A stretch of DNA of 64,000 nt from Polyporus tsugae (GCA_024305745.1 JAHRBS010000001.1:992001-1056000), one strand, 5' to 3'; counted from the first letter of the stretch, positions 33,996 to 46,579 are shown. Numbers and translations: made by a program. The notes: generated by a model not told the origin, from the sequence alone.

Positions 33996-34822
33996 CTTCA
34001 GTGAGGGCCCGTTGAGGATGCGATAGAAAAGGAGGGGAGTGTAGTGCGATGGCTCATTGCATTACACTCAGTTTGAATAAGGGCCAGTGACGCAAGAAGG
34101 AGCCATGTCCAATGCGCGTTCAAGTTAGGTGGAGAAGGTTCGTTGGCAGGTGGACAAACAGGTTCAGGAGGACTTACCTTATCAGGTGATTTGTCAGCTA
34201 CACCGCCAACTCTGATTTGCCACGGGAGCCATGCTAATACTTACATAACACGACCATGTACATACTTGAGCGCATTCGTTTCGAACTAGATCTCACGAAA
34301 AAAAGAAGAGGTCCAGGGAATGGAACTTGTACTAAATATCCCCGCTCCTATGGATTAAACAATGCGCCATATGCTAGCAGCGAGCTCGAGCTGAAGAATT
34401 TAGGAATTCAAACTGGCGACTGCAGAACCGATGGTCGCGCATTAATTGCGTCCGGAAGAAAAAGAAAAGCGACCTTTAGAATAATAATTGCATTATACAG
34501 TACATTGGGTAATCTGAGCACAGGTATAGACAGGCGCAAGCAAGGCCAGTGCAAACATATTGCACAAATACAAGGCGAAAGCACAATACTTTACGTAGCA
34601 CAATGCAACAACAGCATACTAGTAATAACCCTGGGCCTGATCAGTGAAGCGAAGCGAGAACGATATTACACCCCAAGGAAACCAGACCGTGTCGGGCTCT
34701 TCGCCATCAGGCTAACCCAGCATGCTAGTGACAGCACCCTGGATCCCGTCTCGAGCGTCAAGTGACCAAAAGAATGAAAGCAAACACACCCGTCTCGCGA
34801 GTTGGGCTACGCCCCTTCGTAC
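33996..34822. other. AT-richer intergenic segment with a 169-codon open frame
   Basis: 0.83 kb between the aldo-keto reductase start and the 3' end of the next minus-strand gene. Positions 34256-34765 hold an unspliced plus-strand frame of 169 codons, long for chance, in DNA visibly richer in A/T than its neighbours. The product is basic and Lys/Arg/Ile-rich, without a recognised motif. It could be a stray open frame, a small orphan gene, or debris of an inserted element. Confidence 0.3.
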
Positions 34823-36586
34823 TCAGTAACGACCAGCATAGCCGTACCCAGCGCCCGGCATCCCAGTGTCGTAGTTCCTCCCAACGCGGCCGTACCTGCC
34901 GTACTCGTCCATGCCGTACTGCTGGCGATCGCGATCGCGCTCCTCCTGCTCCCACCGGACCCTATCGCGCTCGTGCCGCTCGCGATCGGCGCGCTCCCTC
35001 TCCCGTTCCCATTCGCGATCCCGCTCGTGACCGTAGTCACCGCTCGACGGATGCTGGTGGTGTCTGCTTGCGCTGGAGTGCCGACGGGACCGGGACTTGG
35101 TGATGACCACGGTCGAACCGGGTGGAACTGTTTGTCCGTTGGGGAGGACATATCCGCCCTGCTGGGTCACAGCCTGGGTGCCTGCATACGGACTCGCAGA
35201 GGTGGCGAAGCCGCCGACAGGCATGCCGTTGTACGTATATCCCCCTGCTGCAGCCTGCGGCGCACCATACGGACTAGGGGAGACACGACCCGCAAGGCCG
35301 GCGCCGTACGTGTACGATCCAGGGAGGCCTGCCTGCGCCGACGCAGCATAGGGCGTGCCATACGCGCCATAGGAGCCTGGTGTGCCATACGCGCCGTAGG
35401 AGCCTGGTGTGCCAACAGTGTATGGTGCACTCATCTGCTGTCCTGGGATTGGCATGGGGACCGCACCCGGTGCACTGCCTGCATAGGCTGGTACAGCGTG
35501 ACCCAAACTGGGAGATCCTCCAACGCGGACGACGGTGGGGTTACTGAAGGAGTTGTGGCGACTGCGTCGTCCCTGACGGTTGTATCCATCATCGTACGCA
35601 TAGGCGTCACCAGTGGAGGAGAAAGACGGGCTACGTCCAAGGCCACCGCTACTATAGCTGTTGAACAGCTGGATCGACGAGGGTAGGGTCAGCACTAGCC
35701 GTACAACACATCAACGGGGCAAGACCACTTACCCGATCAGCCAGAGAAGAACCTGCTGCCGCGGCCGCTTCGCATGCAGCCCTCAAACCGTAGGTGTCGA
35801 GTTGCCTTCCGGAGTACTGCCACAGCCGTTGCGCTACAATGCCACAGGAAGAACAGGTCAGGGTCAGATCGCAGGGTTTGAAACACGTGTCATACTCTCA
35901 GCGATGGCCATGCCGATCAGACCCTCGCGTTGTCTTTCACGATCTGCGCTCAACGGCTCGTAGAGGAAGGAGTTGTACTTCCACGTGCGGTACGCTTCGT
36001 ATGCGGCTGCGGCACCAATATCGGCCGGAAGAAGCTGGGTCAGCGGCACCTGGTGAAGAAATTGGGGGAACACGTCGTAGTCAGTACAATTTTTGAACTG
36101 CGCGAGTTTTGGGGTAGCCAGGCGGCGAGCAGGAGGACGAGTGGGACAAAGGGCTCACCATACCGCTGTAAACCCTTTTGTGCCAGTGTCGCGCATCAGA
36201 GTGACCGATGCCTAGTCCAAGGACGTCGCGTAGGCGGCCCATTATGGAGTCGAAAAGACCACTGGAAGACACGATCGAAGATCTTGGTGAGAGGATGGAA
36301 CGCCGATCAACCGATAGGACACTCACGGATCTGGGCTCGCGGCGTGGGCATTGTAGAAGTCATAACCTCTCCCTGTATTTTCTTCGAGGTCGGAAAAGAT
36401 TATGCGCATTGAGAGAAGACAAAGACGCACAAGAGGGTTGAGGGTGGAAAGCGGGTACTGGGGGCGCACCGAACTGGAACTGGACGGAGTATAAGGATGT
36501 GTCTGAGATGAAAGACAGGACGAAGCGGCGTGTACCTGTGTCGTTCCCCAGCCCGGAACTTGGGTTTGGTAGTAGTTGTAGGCCAT
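34823..36586 (-). CDS. Gly/Tyr-repeat and Arg/Glu-rich protein of unknown function
   Basis: No known function recognised. The start (36586) gives MAYNYYQTQVPGWG. An exon with ENTGRGYDFYNAHAASPDPG splices to LFDSIMGRLRDVLGLGIGHS. The conserved-looking core is VPLTQLLPADIGAAAAYEAY, RTWKYNSFLYEPLSADRERQ, REGLIGMAIAE, then LWQYSGRQLDTYGLRAACEA. This Ala-rich amphipathic region is helical. The last, largest exon is disordered: Ser/Tyr/Gly-rich, with GTPGSYGAY repeated, then VLPNGQTVPPGSTVVITKSR, an RSRRHSSASRHH segment, and a highly charged RERERADRERHERDR stretch. The stop is at 34823-34825. About six exons. The layout (helical core plus low-complexity tail) suggests an assembly or phase-separating protein, but this is inference. 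It is divergent from COG5. Confidence 0.75.
35355..35413. repeat. 27-bp coding tandem repeat
   Basis: Two full 27-bp units and the start of a third begin at GTGCC motifs (35355, 35382, 35409). They encode GTPGSYGAY on the minus strand within the disordered exon. One synonymous base differs between units, so the duplication is recent. Confidence 0.85.
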
Positions 36587-37081
36587 GTCCTGCAGTCAGA
36601 AGGTATCACAGAGGTAGAATCCGAGTGAGAGTTGAGGACGATGGCCCAGGAAGAGGTGTGAGAATGGAAAGCGGCCGGCTGCTGGTGGCGTACGAGGAAG
36701 GGACTAGAGCAAGTCATCTGCCCCAGAAATCTCTCATCTTATAGTAGCCTCGACGTGACGTCACGCGGATTCGACTCGTTTGTTCTCAGCGCAGTCGATC
36801 TGCCTGGCCCGCACAGCAACAGGAAGTCGCACCGGTGATCTTCGCCAACTCGGTTGGAATCGTTGCAATGGCCCTGGGCGAGTCGCTTTTATTGAAGGCA
36901 TACAAGCATGCCATAGTTGCGGTAACTCCACAGCCGTGTCGTAGTAGATAAATATCAGGCCACACCTAGGACGCTGGGAGAGACGCGGAATAGACCTGAT
37001 GTCCTTGACTTGTCGGGAGGAGACAAAGCAGCGAGTAGACCAAGAGGCCTAAGGTCTGAGGCGGGAACCAAAGTCAGCGGA
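36587..37081. other. divergent promoter region
   Basis: About 0.5 kb between the repeat protein (minus) and COG5 (plus). Palindromic TGACGTCA is present at 36755-36762 (GACGTGACGTCACG context), a full CRE/ATF consensus, closer to the minus-strand gene. No TATA box was seen near COG5. Confidence 0.5.
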
Positions 37082-40000
37082 ATGTGGTGGCGTGGAAGAA
37101 AGAATCGGTCGGCGACTTCGGAAGGTAAGTCACAGTGTGACAGTAAGATAAGATAAGATCGAGCGAATCACGGTCGCGCCGAGCTTGGGGCCGTGGACAA
37201 CCGTTCTTCTTTCTTTTGTCTTCAACGACCGGGGATATCCATGAGCTGCTCAAATGTCTGGTCTGTCTCTCGCACAATGCATACTGCTCCGTCGCTCATC
37301 TGTCTGTAGACTATGCTGTCTTCGCACTCCCGGATTTTGACCCGAACGACTACGCAAATGCTATCCTAGCTGGAGAGTCGTACCCTCCACAGCCGGGGAA
37401 GAACAAACCTTTGAAGACTACAGGCTTAGCCCCTGCCAGCGAGGACGTCTCTGTAGCCATTTCAAAGCTGACGTTCAGTCTGGACGACGTGGAGAAGCAG
37501 CTGAAGGGTGTGGTGAGTCTCCATTTGACTTTGAAAAACATTCCGAAGCACGCATCGTAGCTTTGCGATCTGTGGCGATGGGAGAGGCGATAGAAAGCGC
37601 GATCGTGTACGATGGGGCTATTATGTCACAGAGAACGGAACTCCCCCTCGAGACTGCTCCAGACCAGCTCCGAGGACCTCAGTGTATACGACCACTCTTG
37701 AAGGCAAGAACAGTCGCGTATATGATTTGATATCTTCTCATGCCTTTGCGCCATGTCTCCGCTATACCTGCGCTCAATTACCTCTCCTAAGCTTTTGTGA
37801 TGCTCATTGACTCACCTTTTGACACGCACAGGTTACTACGCATCATGAGGTCCTCCTCGTGCAGGCCGCTGGAGTCTCAGACCTAGAAGGATCATTGGGT
37901 TCGGTTCATACTGGCCTAAACGAGCTTGATTCCTCCCTCGAGAAGTGAGCATTCTTCTCTTACGTTAACTTGACCCCACCCTGCTTGTGCGGTCGTTCTG
38001 AGCGACCCTCGGCGATTATCTTCCGCTCCTCCGGACCGCCGGCCTCGAACATGTTCACCACAGTTGTTTATCAGCGCTCTGGACTCCAGGGGATAGTTGT
38101 AGTGCTAGTGCGCGCTGCTGTTGACCCTCCGCTGGGCAAGGCGCGGCGTATACCTTAATGAACCAACATTCGCTGTAAGGAATAGCTGACATGTATGCGT
38201 CGCAGTTCTCGCGCATTGACTTGTAGTCCGATGTTCTTCGGAGACCAGGTCAGCTGTTTGACAGCCATGTATGCTGTGACTCATATTTGTATTTGTGGCG
38301 TTGCGCAAGGTTTTGTTGGACTGCGACGTCGAGCCCTGTGAGGAGCGGCGACCACATATCATGCTGTAACAGTAACCGCTTTCGTTTATTCGCAATATCT
38401 TCTCAGATATGGTCACTGACGCCATGACCAATCATTAGACTCCGTGTCAAGATACGAGTACCCTATCAATCTCTTCAGAGACATGTTTCCAAACTCGACC
38501 GCGTCCAGCAAGCGTCGGACATCCTGCGGCGGACTTCCCGTTTTGTGATCCTCGCCCGACGGCTGGAGCTGCAGCTTGCCGAAATGAACAAAACCGAGGC
38601 TTCGGAGGTCACGGCTGTCGATGACGCTAAGCTGAAAGCAGCTACCCCGACGGCCACGACGCCTGTTCCCCGCGCTGACACTCCTCTGGCCGAAAACGAG
38701 GACGACAAGGAACGCGCGATAGCCAAGGCTGCTCTCACTATTGCCGAATTGAGTTAGTGCTCTTTTCCATGGACCGCGTTTGGCATCCGTGTCGAAGCAG
38801 GCGACGTTGACTGACCCAAATCCTCTCACTTCACACAGCCACCCTCCTCAACGCGCCTGTGAACTCAGATGCCACAAGCGCTGCTGGTGACACAGCCAAG
38901 GACGAGCAGAGTTTCGGGGAGCACATCCCACTCAGCTCGATCGGGGCCGTTGCTGCCCACTTGCCGTTCATCGACGCCGCACACGTTCGTATCACGACGG
39001 ATATGGAGGCGATGGTATTTACCGGCCTTGAGGCGCTCGTAAGTCTCCGTTCAGCAACCTACTACGGTGAGAGGGGTTCCCCCGCGCTAACTTCTGGATG
39101 TTCGTTTCGCCTTGATCCTTCCCAGAACCAGTCTCTGTTGGCGAGCTCGCTACAGACAGCACACAACCTGCGGGTGTTGCCTGACCTCGTGCAGAACCTG
39201 GTTAGCGACCTAAGCCAGGCTGTCGAAGATCGGATCCGGACCGCGTTTGACCTGACGAGGATATCCAAGGATATCATGGCCAAGGGTGTGTTTGATATCC
39301 TTCCATGCATTCTCCATTTTCAAACTATTCACCTCTGCACATGACGTTGCGTTAGAGTCCTCCTCAATCGGCCAAGGTCTGCTGTACAAGTCGCGTGTCC
39401 GGACCGAACCGACAAGCGTGACTGCACCCCAGTGGACTGCGGCACTATGGGGTAGCCTCGAGAGCCTCATCGAGGAGATGTCGGATTGCTGCATCAAGGT
39501 GTATACCCTCGAGAAGGTGCTCAAGGTCAAGCGTGACCCTGTCACGGACGTCGTTTTCCTGGACGAAGCCATGAAGATCCTAGAGAACAAGCCTAGCACC
39601 ACGTTCTGGTCGTCGCTTGGACGGTCGCTAGAGAAGAACGCGCGGGATGCTGCGAAAAGTGCGCATATAGTCCACCATTTGATGGGCATTAGGACTTACA
39701 GATGGAATAGGTTCGACTTTCCTCCAACAGACACTCAGCACAAACTACCCGCGCCTGCTGCGCTTGTTCCATTCGTTCTTTACCAAGATTGCGGTGCATA
39801 CAGATACTATCTACTCCCAGACTCAACAAAGGTGCGAACACCGACTAACCGCCACTGCGGTAGATTGCTGAGCAATCCCTTTCACAGTACTGAGACGGTC
39901 CTGATTCTCCGTGCGCTCTCCAATTTCGAGTCCCTTTACCTCTCCCGTTCGTCAAATCGCCTCAACGAGGCGGTTGGCCAAGCGTTCTCTGGGGGCATCC

Positions 40001-41297
40001 GCGCACCTCCCGGAATGTCCGAAGGCATCAACATTGCCCGCACCGTCGCAAACGAGCTGGACTCTGCTAAGTTCGACCCATTGCTCGTGCAGTCAGTCGC
40101 GCGATATGCGATGGCGAGTTTGGAATTGATGCTCACCAGGCTGGATTCACTCGTAAGTGTCATCAGGGATTGCCTCCGGGGCCTCGTTCACTCATACGTT
40201 GTCCAAGATCGCAAGAGAGCGCGCCGCAACAAGTCTTGTCGGCCCGATAGTAACAGCACAGCAGGTCCTGAACGGCTCCCTTGCGACATGCGTGTACCAC
40301 ACATGGTCGCGTCTTGACAAGCTGCGAGAAGAGTACCCGGAAAAGGTTGTCGCCATCCTCGAACCTGTCCTTGCCGTACGTAATACCCCTCTCCTTCTCA
40401 GCCATTTCGCCGTACCTGACCAGCGCCGCCCCCAGAAACTGCATGACGCCTTCGACAAGATCGTCGACCCGCTCCTCGCGTCCATCCGGCGCGAGCTCGC
40501 CGCGATAACCGCCAAGCTGCACCGGATGGACTTCGCCGCGTCCGCGGACCCCATGATGTCCGCGATGGGCGGCGGCGGCGCGTCGCCGTACATGAAGGAC
40601 CTCATCGAGAAGCTCGCGTTCGTCAAGACGGAGGTGCTTGCGCAGTACCACGTGCCCGAGGCGAGCCAGCAGTGGGTGCGCGTGACGGTGCGCTTCGTGA
40701 TCCGGACGTTCGTGTTGCACGCGTCGATCGCGAAGCCGCTTGGCGAGAGCGGGAAGCTGCAGCTCACGACGGACATGACCGAGCTCGAGTTCGCGCTGAG
40801 CGCGTTCATGAGCGACAAGGCGCAGGGCACGGGCACGAAGCGGGGCGCGGACTGGGAGAGCGTCGGGGCGGACTACCGCGCGCTGCGCGCGATGCGGTGC
40901 GTGCTTCGCGTTCTTGCTTATCTGAGTTTTGGTGTCTGTTCTGACGGGGGTGTATCTTTTCACCCTTAGGCAGCTCCTCTTCCTGGAGAATGCTGCGCTG
41001 GCGTCGTCGAAGCGCACGGCTGGCCTTCCGCCCCTCATTGTGCTGCACCATATCCTCGTACGCTCACCCATCACCCTTCCACACACGCTGCATGGCTGGG
41101 CCGAAGCCGAGTACGTGCGCTGGGTGGAAGAGCACTCCGAGGAGGAAGCGTGGACGCTTGTCGAAGGAGACGTAACGCATTGGGAGAAGATGACTGAGGC
41201 CGAAGGTGGCGACGTGAGCTCGGCGTCTGAATATGTGCAGCTGGCACGGACAGTGCTCGCGAGCGCTCAGCAGAAGTGGGGGGCCCTTGAGGTCTAG
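37082..41297 (+). CDS. COG5: conserved oligomeric Golgi complex subunit 5
   Basis: Subunit of the COG tethering complex, lobe B, for retrograde vesicle traffic within the Golgi. The N-terminal block is DYAVFALPDFDPNDYANAIL, EDVSVAISKLTFSLDDVEKQ, VTTHHEVLLVQAAGVSDLEG and LRVKIRVPYQSLQRHVSKLD. Further on are ILARRLELQLAEM, GAVAAHLPFIDAAHVRITTD, LRVLPDLVQNLVSDLSQAVE, ALWGSLESLIEEMSDCCIKV and TFWSSLGRSLEKNARDAAK. The last exon ends LARTVLASAQQKWGALEV. More than ten introns. No ATG exists in the first conserved exon frame. I propose a tiny first exon from ATG 37082 (MWWRGRKNRSATSE) with a GTAAGT donor and a long first intron to 37309, which restores frame exactly (E|DYAVF). The first exon is less sure than the rest. 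Length about 850 residues. Confidence 0.92.
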
Positions 41298-41466
41298 CAT
41301 TCCTCCGCCCTTCATGCGTGTAGATAGCAGTGCATCATTCATCCAGGTATTCGCTTGGACCCAACACAGAACCACGACGACATGCTGTGTGGCAACCCAA
41401 GACCAACTAACCCAAGCAGATTGCGTACTTTTGGGAAGAAGTAAAATGAAGCAGATCACCGCCCGG

Positions 41467-42779
41467 TTAGCCAGGCGGGAGAAGGCTTGCGTCAACAACA
41501 CCACCCTCTTCCGACACGTCCGCCTCGTCAATATTCTTGATGGGTGTCCTGGGCATCACCATAAGACCTGCCAGCCAGTCAGCATTAGTCCATACGTTGC
41601 ACACAAGACGAAGGGGACTCACCAGTCCGCGCAGACTCGAGCATGCCAAACGGCTTGAGAAGCGTCAAGAACGCCTCGACCCGCTTCGTCTTCCCGCACA
41701 TCTCCACGATCACGCTGTGCTCGCTCACATCCACAATCCGTCCCCCGAACTGGGCCGAAAGGGTCTGAATGGCCTGCAAGTTGTCGCTCTTGAGGCGCAG
41801 TGCCTGGATCGGCGTGAGTGGGTCTGCCTGGGGCGCAGCCCGGTCCTCGGGGTGCGTCGGCTCAGCGGAGTGCTCGAATTGGCGTGCGAGCGCGGCCTCA
41901 TGCTCCAATTTCGTGTGCTCGTGTGCGGGCTCGGAGTGGCGCGTTTGGTGGTAGTTCGAGATGCGGCGGGGCTCGTGCGTGGGCCCGCCGACGAGCTGCT
42001 CCTCGAGGTACTCGGGGCCGAGGATGGAGACCTTGGCGAGGAGGAGCTCGCGCTCGATGCAGTGGGTATCAGTGTAGTCGAGGACGGCCCAGACTGGGAC
42101 CTGAGGAGCGGAAACACGTGAGAATGAACATTCCGTTTCACGACGCGATGGCGTCGGATGGGGGCGCGAAGAACGGAGAATGGAGAGACTCACCAGGTCC
42201 TCGAGCTGTCTCCGCGCCTGCTCCACGACGCCGTCCTGTCCGCGGAGGACGAGGCACATCCTCGAGAGGTCGCGGATCTCCGTGCGGCACACGACGAGCG
42301 AGTCGATGTTGAACCCGCGGCCAGCTAGGATGCCAGAGACGCGCGAGAGCACTCCGGGTTCGTTCTGCACGAGACAGTTTAGCACATGCCTGGCGGTGGT
42401 CAAAGAGTGGGGGGGGTTCGTCCAGCGAGTATCAGCACACGAGAACTAGTTGCATAGATCAGACGGAACGCAGATAGAACGAGACGCACTTTTTGAACGG
42501 CTGGAGGCTCGGGGGTGGGGTGTTGTAGAGGATGTTCGTGACAGCCTCCTCCGCAGATCGCGAGCGCGGGAGGTCCATGGCCGGCAAAGGGGGCGGCCGA
42601 TACCTCAGCGTCCGTTTGTAGTCGAGCGCAGAGGTCGAGTCATCTATGGGAGGAGGGGGCTTGGGCGCATTCTGTTCTTCGTGTCTGCGGAGCGACGTGG
42701 TGAAGTACCGGGGCTTGAGCGTCCTGGACGCAGCAGCAGCAAAACGACCCCTCCCTGCGCCGGCGACAATGCTCGACAT
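41467..42779 (-). CDS. ILV6: acetolactate synthase regulatory (small) subunit, mitochondrial
   Basis: Regulatory subunit of acetohydroxyacid synthase, first step of valine/isoleucine/leucine synthesis; it confers valine feedback inhibition on the Ilv2 catalytic subunit. The start at 42779 gives a typical mitochondrial presequence (MSSIVAGAGRGRFAAAASRT, Arg-rich, no acids). The ACT domain begins HVLNCLVQNEPGVLSRVSGI and continues LAGRGFNIDSLVVCRTEIRD. The C-terminal domain has VPVWAVLDYTDTHCIERELL, KVSILGPEYLEEQLVGGP, LRLKSDNLQAIQTLSAQFGG and FLTLLKPFGMLESARTG. The last exon ends EEGGVVDASLLPPG. Four exons, about 330 residues. An upstream in-frame ATG (42842) would add 21 residues that disturb the targeting peptide, so it was not chosen. 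Confidence 0.94.
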
Positions 42780-43680
42780 GGCGACGAGGGGTGTGAAGAT
42801 GAGAGAGCAGTTGTGTGGCAGAAAAGCGAAATGACCCCGCATCCTCCGAGTCCCATGAATTTGAGCACCTTTCGAGTCATGACCCCAGTCACGTGCTCAT
42901 CAATCTTAGATCTCCTTCAACATGCCCGTCGGGAATGCCGCAAGACGCAGCGAGGCATGTACTAGTAAGTTTATGGTGGTTAACAAACTGTGTTCTTGCA
43001 CCAGTCATTTGGTTTCTGGGTCTGTGTACTTCATTCCCGAGACGAGGCGGGGAGGTGACGCCAACCCAAAACAATGGCATTTGTTCCCCCATCCCAGAGA
43101 AACTCTTCGCGACTGCGGGGCACTTGTTCATTCATTGTCATCATAACCACCCACAGCCACTGCCGTTCACGACTATATGGGATCCTCCGTTTACGGACTC
43201 TGTTTCATTCCGTTTGCATTTCTGACCATGCATGCAGTAAGCTATCTGTACTCGTACCCAGATCCTTGGCCATATAAAGAGGTATCGTACACTGCGAGCG
43301 TCGTCGTCGCAACTTACTTACGTGGTGGCACCTTTAGCCATAAATACGTATACTATGTTGTCGTCGAAACATGTGGATGGGATGGAGATGGCTGTGAGAG
43401 GAAGCGAAAAGAGGAGAAAGTGAGGATGAGAGAAGCGTGTGTGGAGACCGTGTATGCGTGTATGTGTGCGTGCAATGCATGTAGGTGGCAGGCATGGGGT
43501 GTGCCATGAAGTGGTCCGAACACCATTAATGTCTTGGTACGTGAGCGAGCTGAGAAAGGACCCTATTGAACAGCGGAGCAACTCAGAGGACAGCGATTAA
43601 AGATACACAACGTGCGTCAAGTTAGCGTATAAGAAAGCGAGTGCGAACAGAGAAGGGGAAAAGAAACAGAGCACTACGGG
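42780..43680. other. intergenic, no gene seen
   Basis: 0.9 kb between the ILV6 promoter and the 3' end of the Pdk1-like kinase gene. Purine-rich tract around 43370-43445; no gene recognised. Confidence 0.4.
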
Positions 43681-46579
43681 TCATGTCCGTGATATACTTC
43701 GCAGGCGACCGCTTATAGGAATCGCGCTCGCGAGCCCGTTGGCAAATGTCGTGGCGGCAGAAGTGGAAGATGATGACGTCCCGTTGGCGGGACTTGCGCC
43801 CGTCGCGGGGGGCCGGGGCTTCGTATCGATGACTTCTTGGATTTTTCGTATCCAAGTCGACGCAATAGAAGCGCTTCCCGCAATCCAGCAATGCGTCTTC
43901 GTCGGCTACAGCAGCATCAAGAGAACCGTCATCAGCACGCCATCCTCCGGCAGAATGGACCGCAGGCGACCGCCCCAGAACGGTTGGCAGAAGGAGGGGT
44001 GAGACGTACTGTGATGACGACGAATTCGCGCTCGCCTTTCGGCTCGATGGACGAGACAAGGTTGCGCAGATCCTTGTCCTTGTCCTTGCCCGACGGCAGC
44101 TTCACGAACAGCACCGTGCGAACTTGCACTGCCCGGCCCGGTTTGCTCTTGACACACAGCAGCCGGTGTGTGGTGAGTATCAGCTGTCGCGGGCGCTGCT
44201 GCTGCTGTTTCTGGTGTTTCTTCGGGGTGACAGCCATGGCAAGCAGCCGGCTCGCGCGCCGTTTCGGGCCTCCCGGCTCGACAGAGGTGTTGAAGACAAC
44301 GTGTTCCTCGGGGAGCATAAGCGAGTTCCTGCGGTCGGCGATCCCCGTGAGCTTATCAAAAGAGAATGGGAAGGACAACGCGACAGGGAAGACACGGAAG
44401 AAAGCAAGAGAGGTGACATACAGCTCCGGATCGTGCAGGCCGTTGCCTTGTATGGGAGTCTGCGCTCTGGGGCGGCCACGGGCTGCTTCGTCCGACGGAA
44501 CTGGCAGTTTGTCGACAGGACTGCCGTCCGAGGAGCTCGTGATAGAGCCAGTGGAATGCGAACCAGGCCGAGGTGCGCGGGGGAAGTCGATCGGGGAAGA
44601 GCGTGTGGGGACCGGTATGCGTAGAATGTCATTAACGGTATCGCGTACTTCATCCTCGGGTATTGATGACGACTGGGAAGGAGAGATGAAACGAACGCCG
44701 TCCGTCGAACTGCTCCGCTCTTCCTCCACATTTGACAGTGGAAGAGATGGCAGAACTTCTGTCCGCCGCTCGCCATATGGCCCAATGAGTTCATGTCGGG
44801 GATGACCGTTGGCTCTGGTGGGGCTGTTATTGGGCTCAGTTCCTTCACCGTTGGAGGTCCAGCTAACAGCGTCATCGAGTTCATCTTGATCGTCCTCGAC
44901 CGCGTTCTCGTCCAGTGCGTCCCAAGCCAATCGGATACTAATGTTTGACGACTGCGGTTCATCCTTCTTGACTAACCCAGGCTCCATGGAGGGTGGAGAG
45001 TCAGACCACAAAGTCGACCATTTAGTGGAGGCAAAAAAAGGATGACTCCGGAGCGCCCTCATGTCGTACGGGCTTCCGGTTGGACCGGCACCTAATCGCT
45101 GATCGGGTTCGCGGACCTGCAGAAGAGAACGTGCACGTGTCTGAGACAGATTTGGCTTTAATGCAAAGGCATGAATGAACTACATACGAGAAGCTTCCGC
45201 ACAAGATCCTGCGCCTGCTCGTCGAAGCCTTCGGGGAAGTCGTATTCAAGCTGTTTGATCTTTTGCCAGTCTGCCAGTCCCCGAAAGACGAACCGTCCTG
45301 CAATCATTTGATATATGATGCAGCCCAGAGCCCAGAAATCGGAGCTGTCAACAGGCCGCAAAGGCGTCATATTGAGCTCATTATCCGCCAGTCAAAACAC
45401 AGCGCTCAAAGTCACCTCTTGCTGCTCTCGTTGTGCTCCAGCAGCTCTGGCGACACATATTGGGCAGTTCCCACAAATGTTTTGGTGGGCTCACCTAGAA
45501 AATGATGTGTTAGAAGCGGCAGATGCCGGCGGGTAATTGTGACCGACCCCCGGAGTCCAGAAGTTTGCCCGTTCCGAAGTCGGTTATCTTTATCCGGAAG
45601 GCGTCATCCAGCAGTAAGTTCTCGGGTTTGAGATCCCTGAGGAAGCGTGAAAATTGCTGGAGTCAATAGGATGCTCGGAATGCGGAGCGGGAGCACATAC
45701 CGGTGGATCACCCCTTTAGAGTGCATATATCCCAACGCGTCGACAATCTGAGCTGCGTAATACCGGACGCACTCAATGGAGAGCGAGCCTATCTGAGATA
45801 TTCGAGTTTGCAGCTCTCCATTCCTCGCCAAGTCCAGCACGAAGACTAAACCACAGGGAACAGATACAAAAGACGCGCGGAAGATAGCGGGTCAAACGCT
45901 GAGTTACAAGAGAACGTGTCTGATAGGGCTCACAGAGGCTCCATTCGTCCTGGAAGGTCCAGTGCAACCGCACAATGCCCGGGTGCCCGGAGCCGAGTCG
46001 TACGAGAGTGTTCTTCTCTGCGAGCGCGGTCTGCTCCTTCTGGTGTCGTTTGAGATGGGCTTTGTCAATCCGCTTGATGGCGTACTCCTGCCCTGTCACC
46101 AGAAGCTTGCAATGCCACACCTGCGGGCGCGTTACGACACGGGGGCGGGACCAATTGCGCACAGCAAGACTCACGGTGGAGTATGAACCCTGCCCCAGTT
46201 CCTCCTTGAACTCGAAATCGTCTACGGTCATCCTCCCAGTCACAGAGCTGTTGCGAGACTTGGACTGGGTCCGAGACGCGGGGGGCCGAAGTGGAGCTGG
46301 GTCATCTTCGGGATATCCGAGCTCTTTGGTTAAGTATGTAGGGGGGCGGGTGCGATGGGGGGTGGTTGGGGAGTGTGGACTCCGCGAACGAGGGTTTGTC
46401 CTCGGAGCGGAGAAGTTACGAAGGGGGCGCGGTCGGACGGGAGTGGTCTGAGTAAGGTCTGGGCAGGAAGAGTTGGAGGAGGAAGAGGATATGACAGAAG
46501 CGTTCCTGCTGAGGTCCGCTAGTGTCGGATGGGGATGAGTGGTGTCCGGCGACGGGGATGATACCTGGAGCTTGAGCAT
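43681..46579 (-). CDS. PDK1/Pkh-type AGC protein kinase with PH domain
   Basis: Master kinase that phosphorylates the activation loop of other AGC kinases (Ypk, PKC, S6K types) in response to sphingolipid or phosphoinositide signals. The N-terminus (from [20 protein letters not shown]) is disordered. The kinase domain begins [20 protein letters not shown]. Key residues: Lys in [30 protein letters not shown] (catalytic loop), [10 protein letters not shown] (DFG), and [19 protein letters not shown] (activation loop). [19 protein letters not shown] and [12 protein letters not shown] close the domain. A long Ser/acidic linker leads to a C-terminal PH-like domain ([20 protein letters not shown] ... 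[14 protein letters not shown]). Stop at 43681-43683. About eight exons. It lacks a hydrophobic motif of its own, as expected for this class. Confidence 0.93.

Noticed and set aside
34802..35686. 294-codon plus-strand frame opposite the Gly/Tyr-repeat exon
   Set aside because: Shadow of the minus-strand low-complexity exon, which joins in frame to conserved-looking upstream exons.
40163..41086. 307-codon and 214-codon minus-strand frames
   Set aside because: Antisense to conserved COG5 exons; low-complexity Arg/Ala composition.
43837..44805. 322-codon plus-strand frame
   Set aside because: Antisense to the PDK1-like linker and PH-domain exons.
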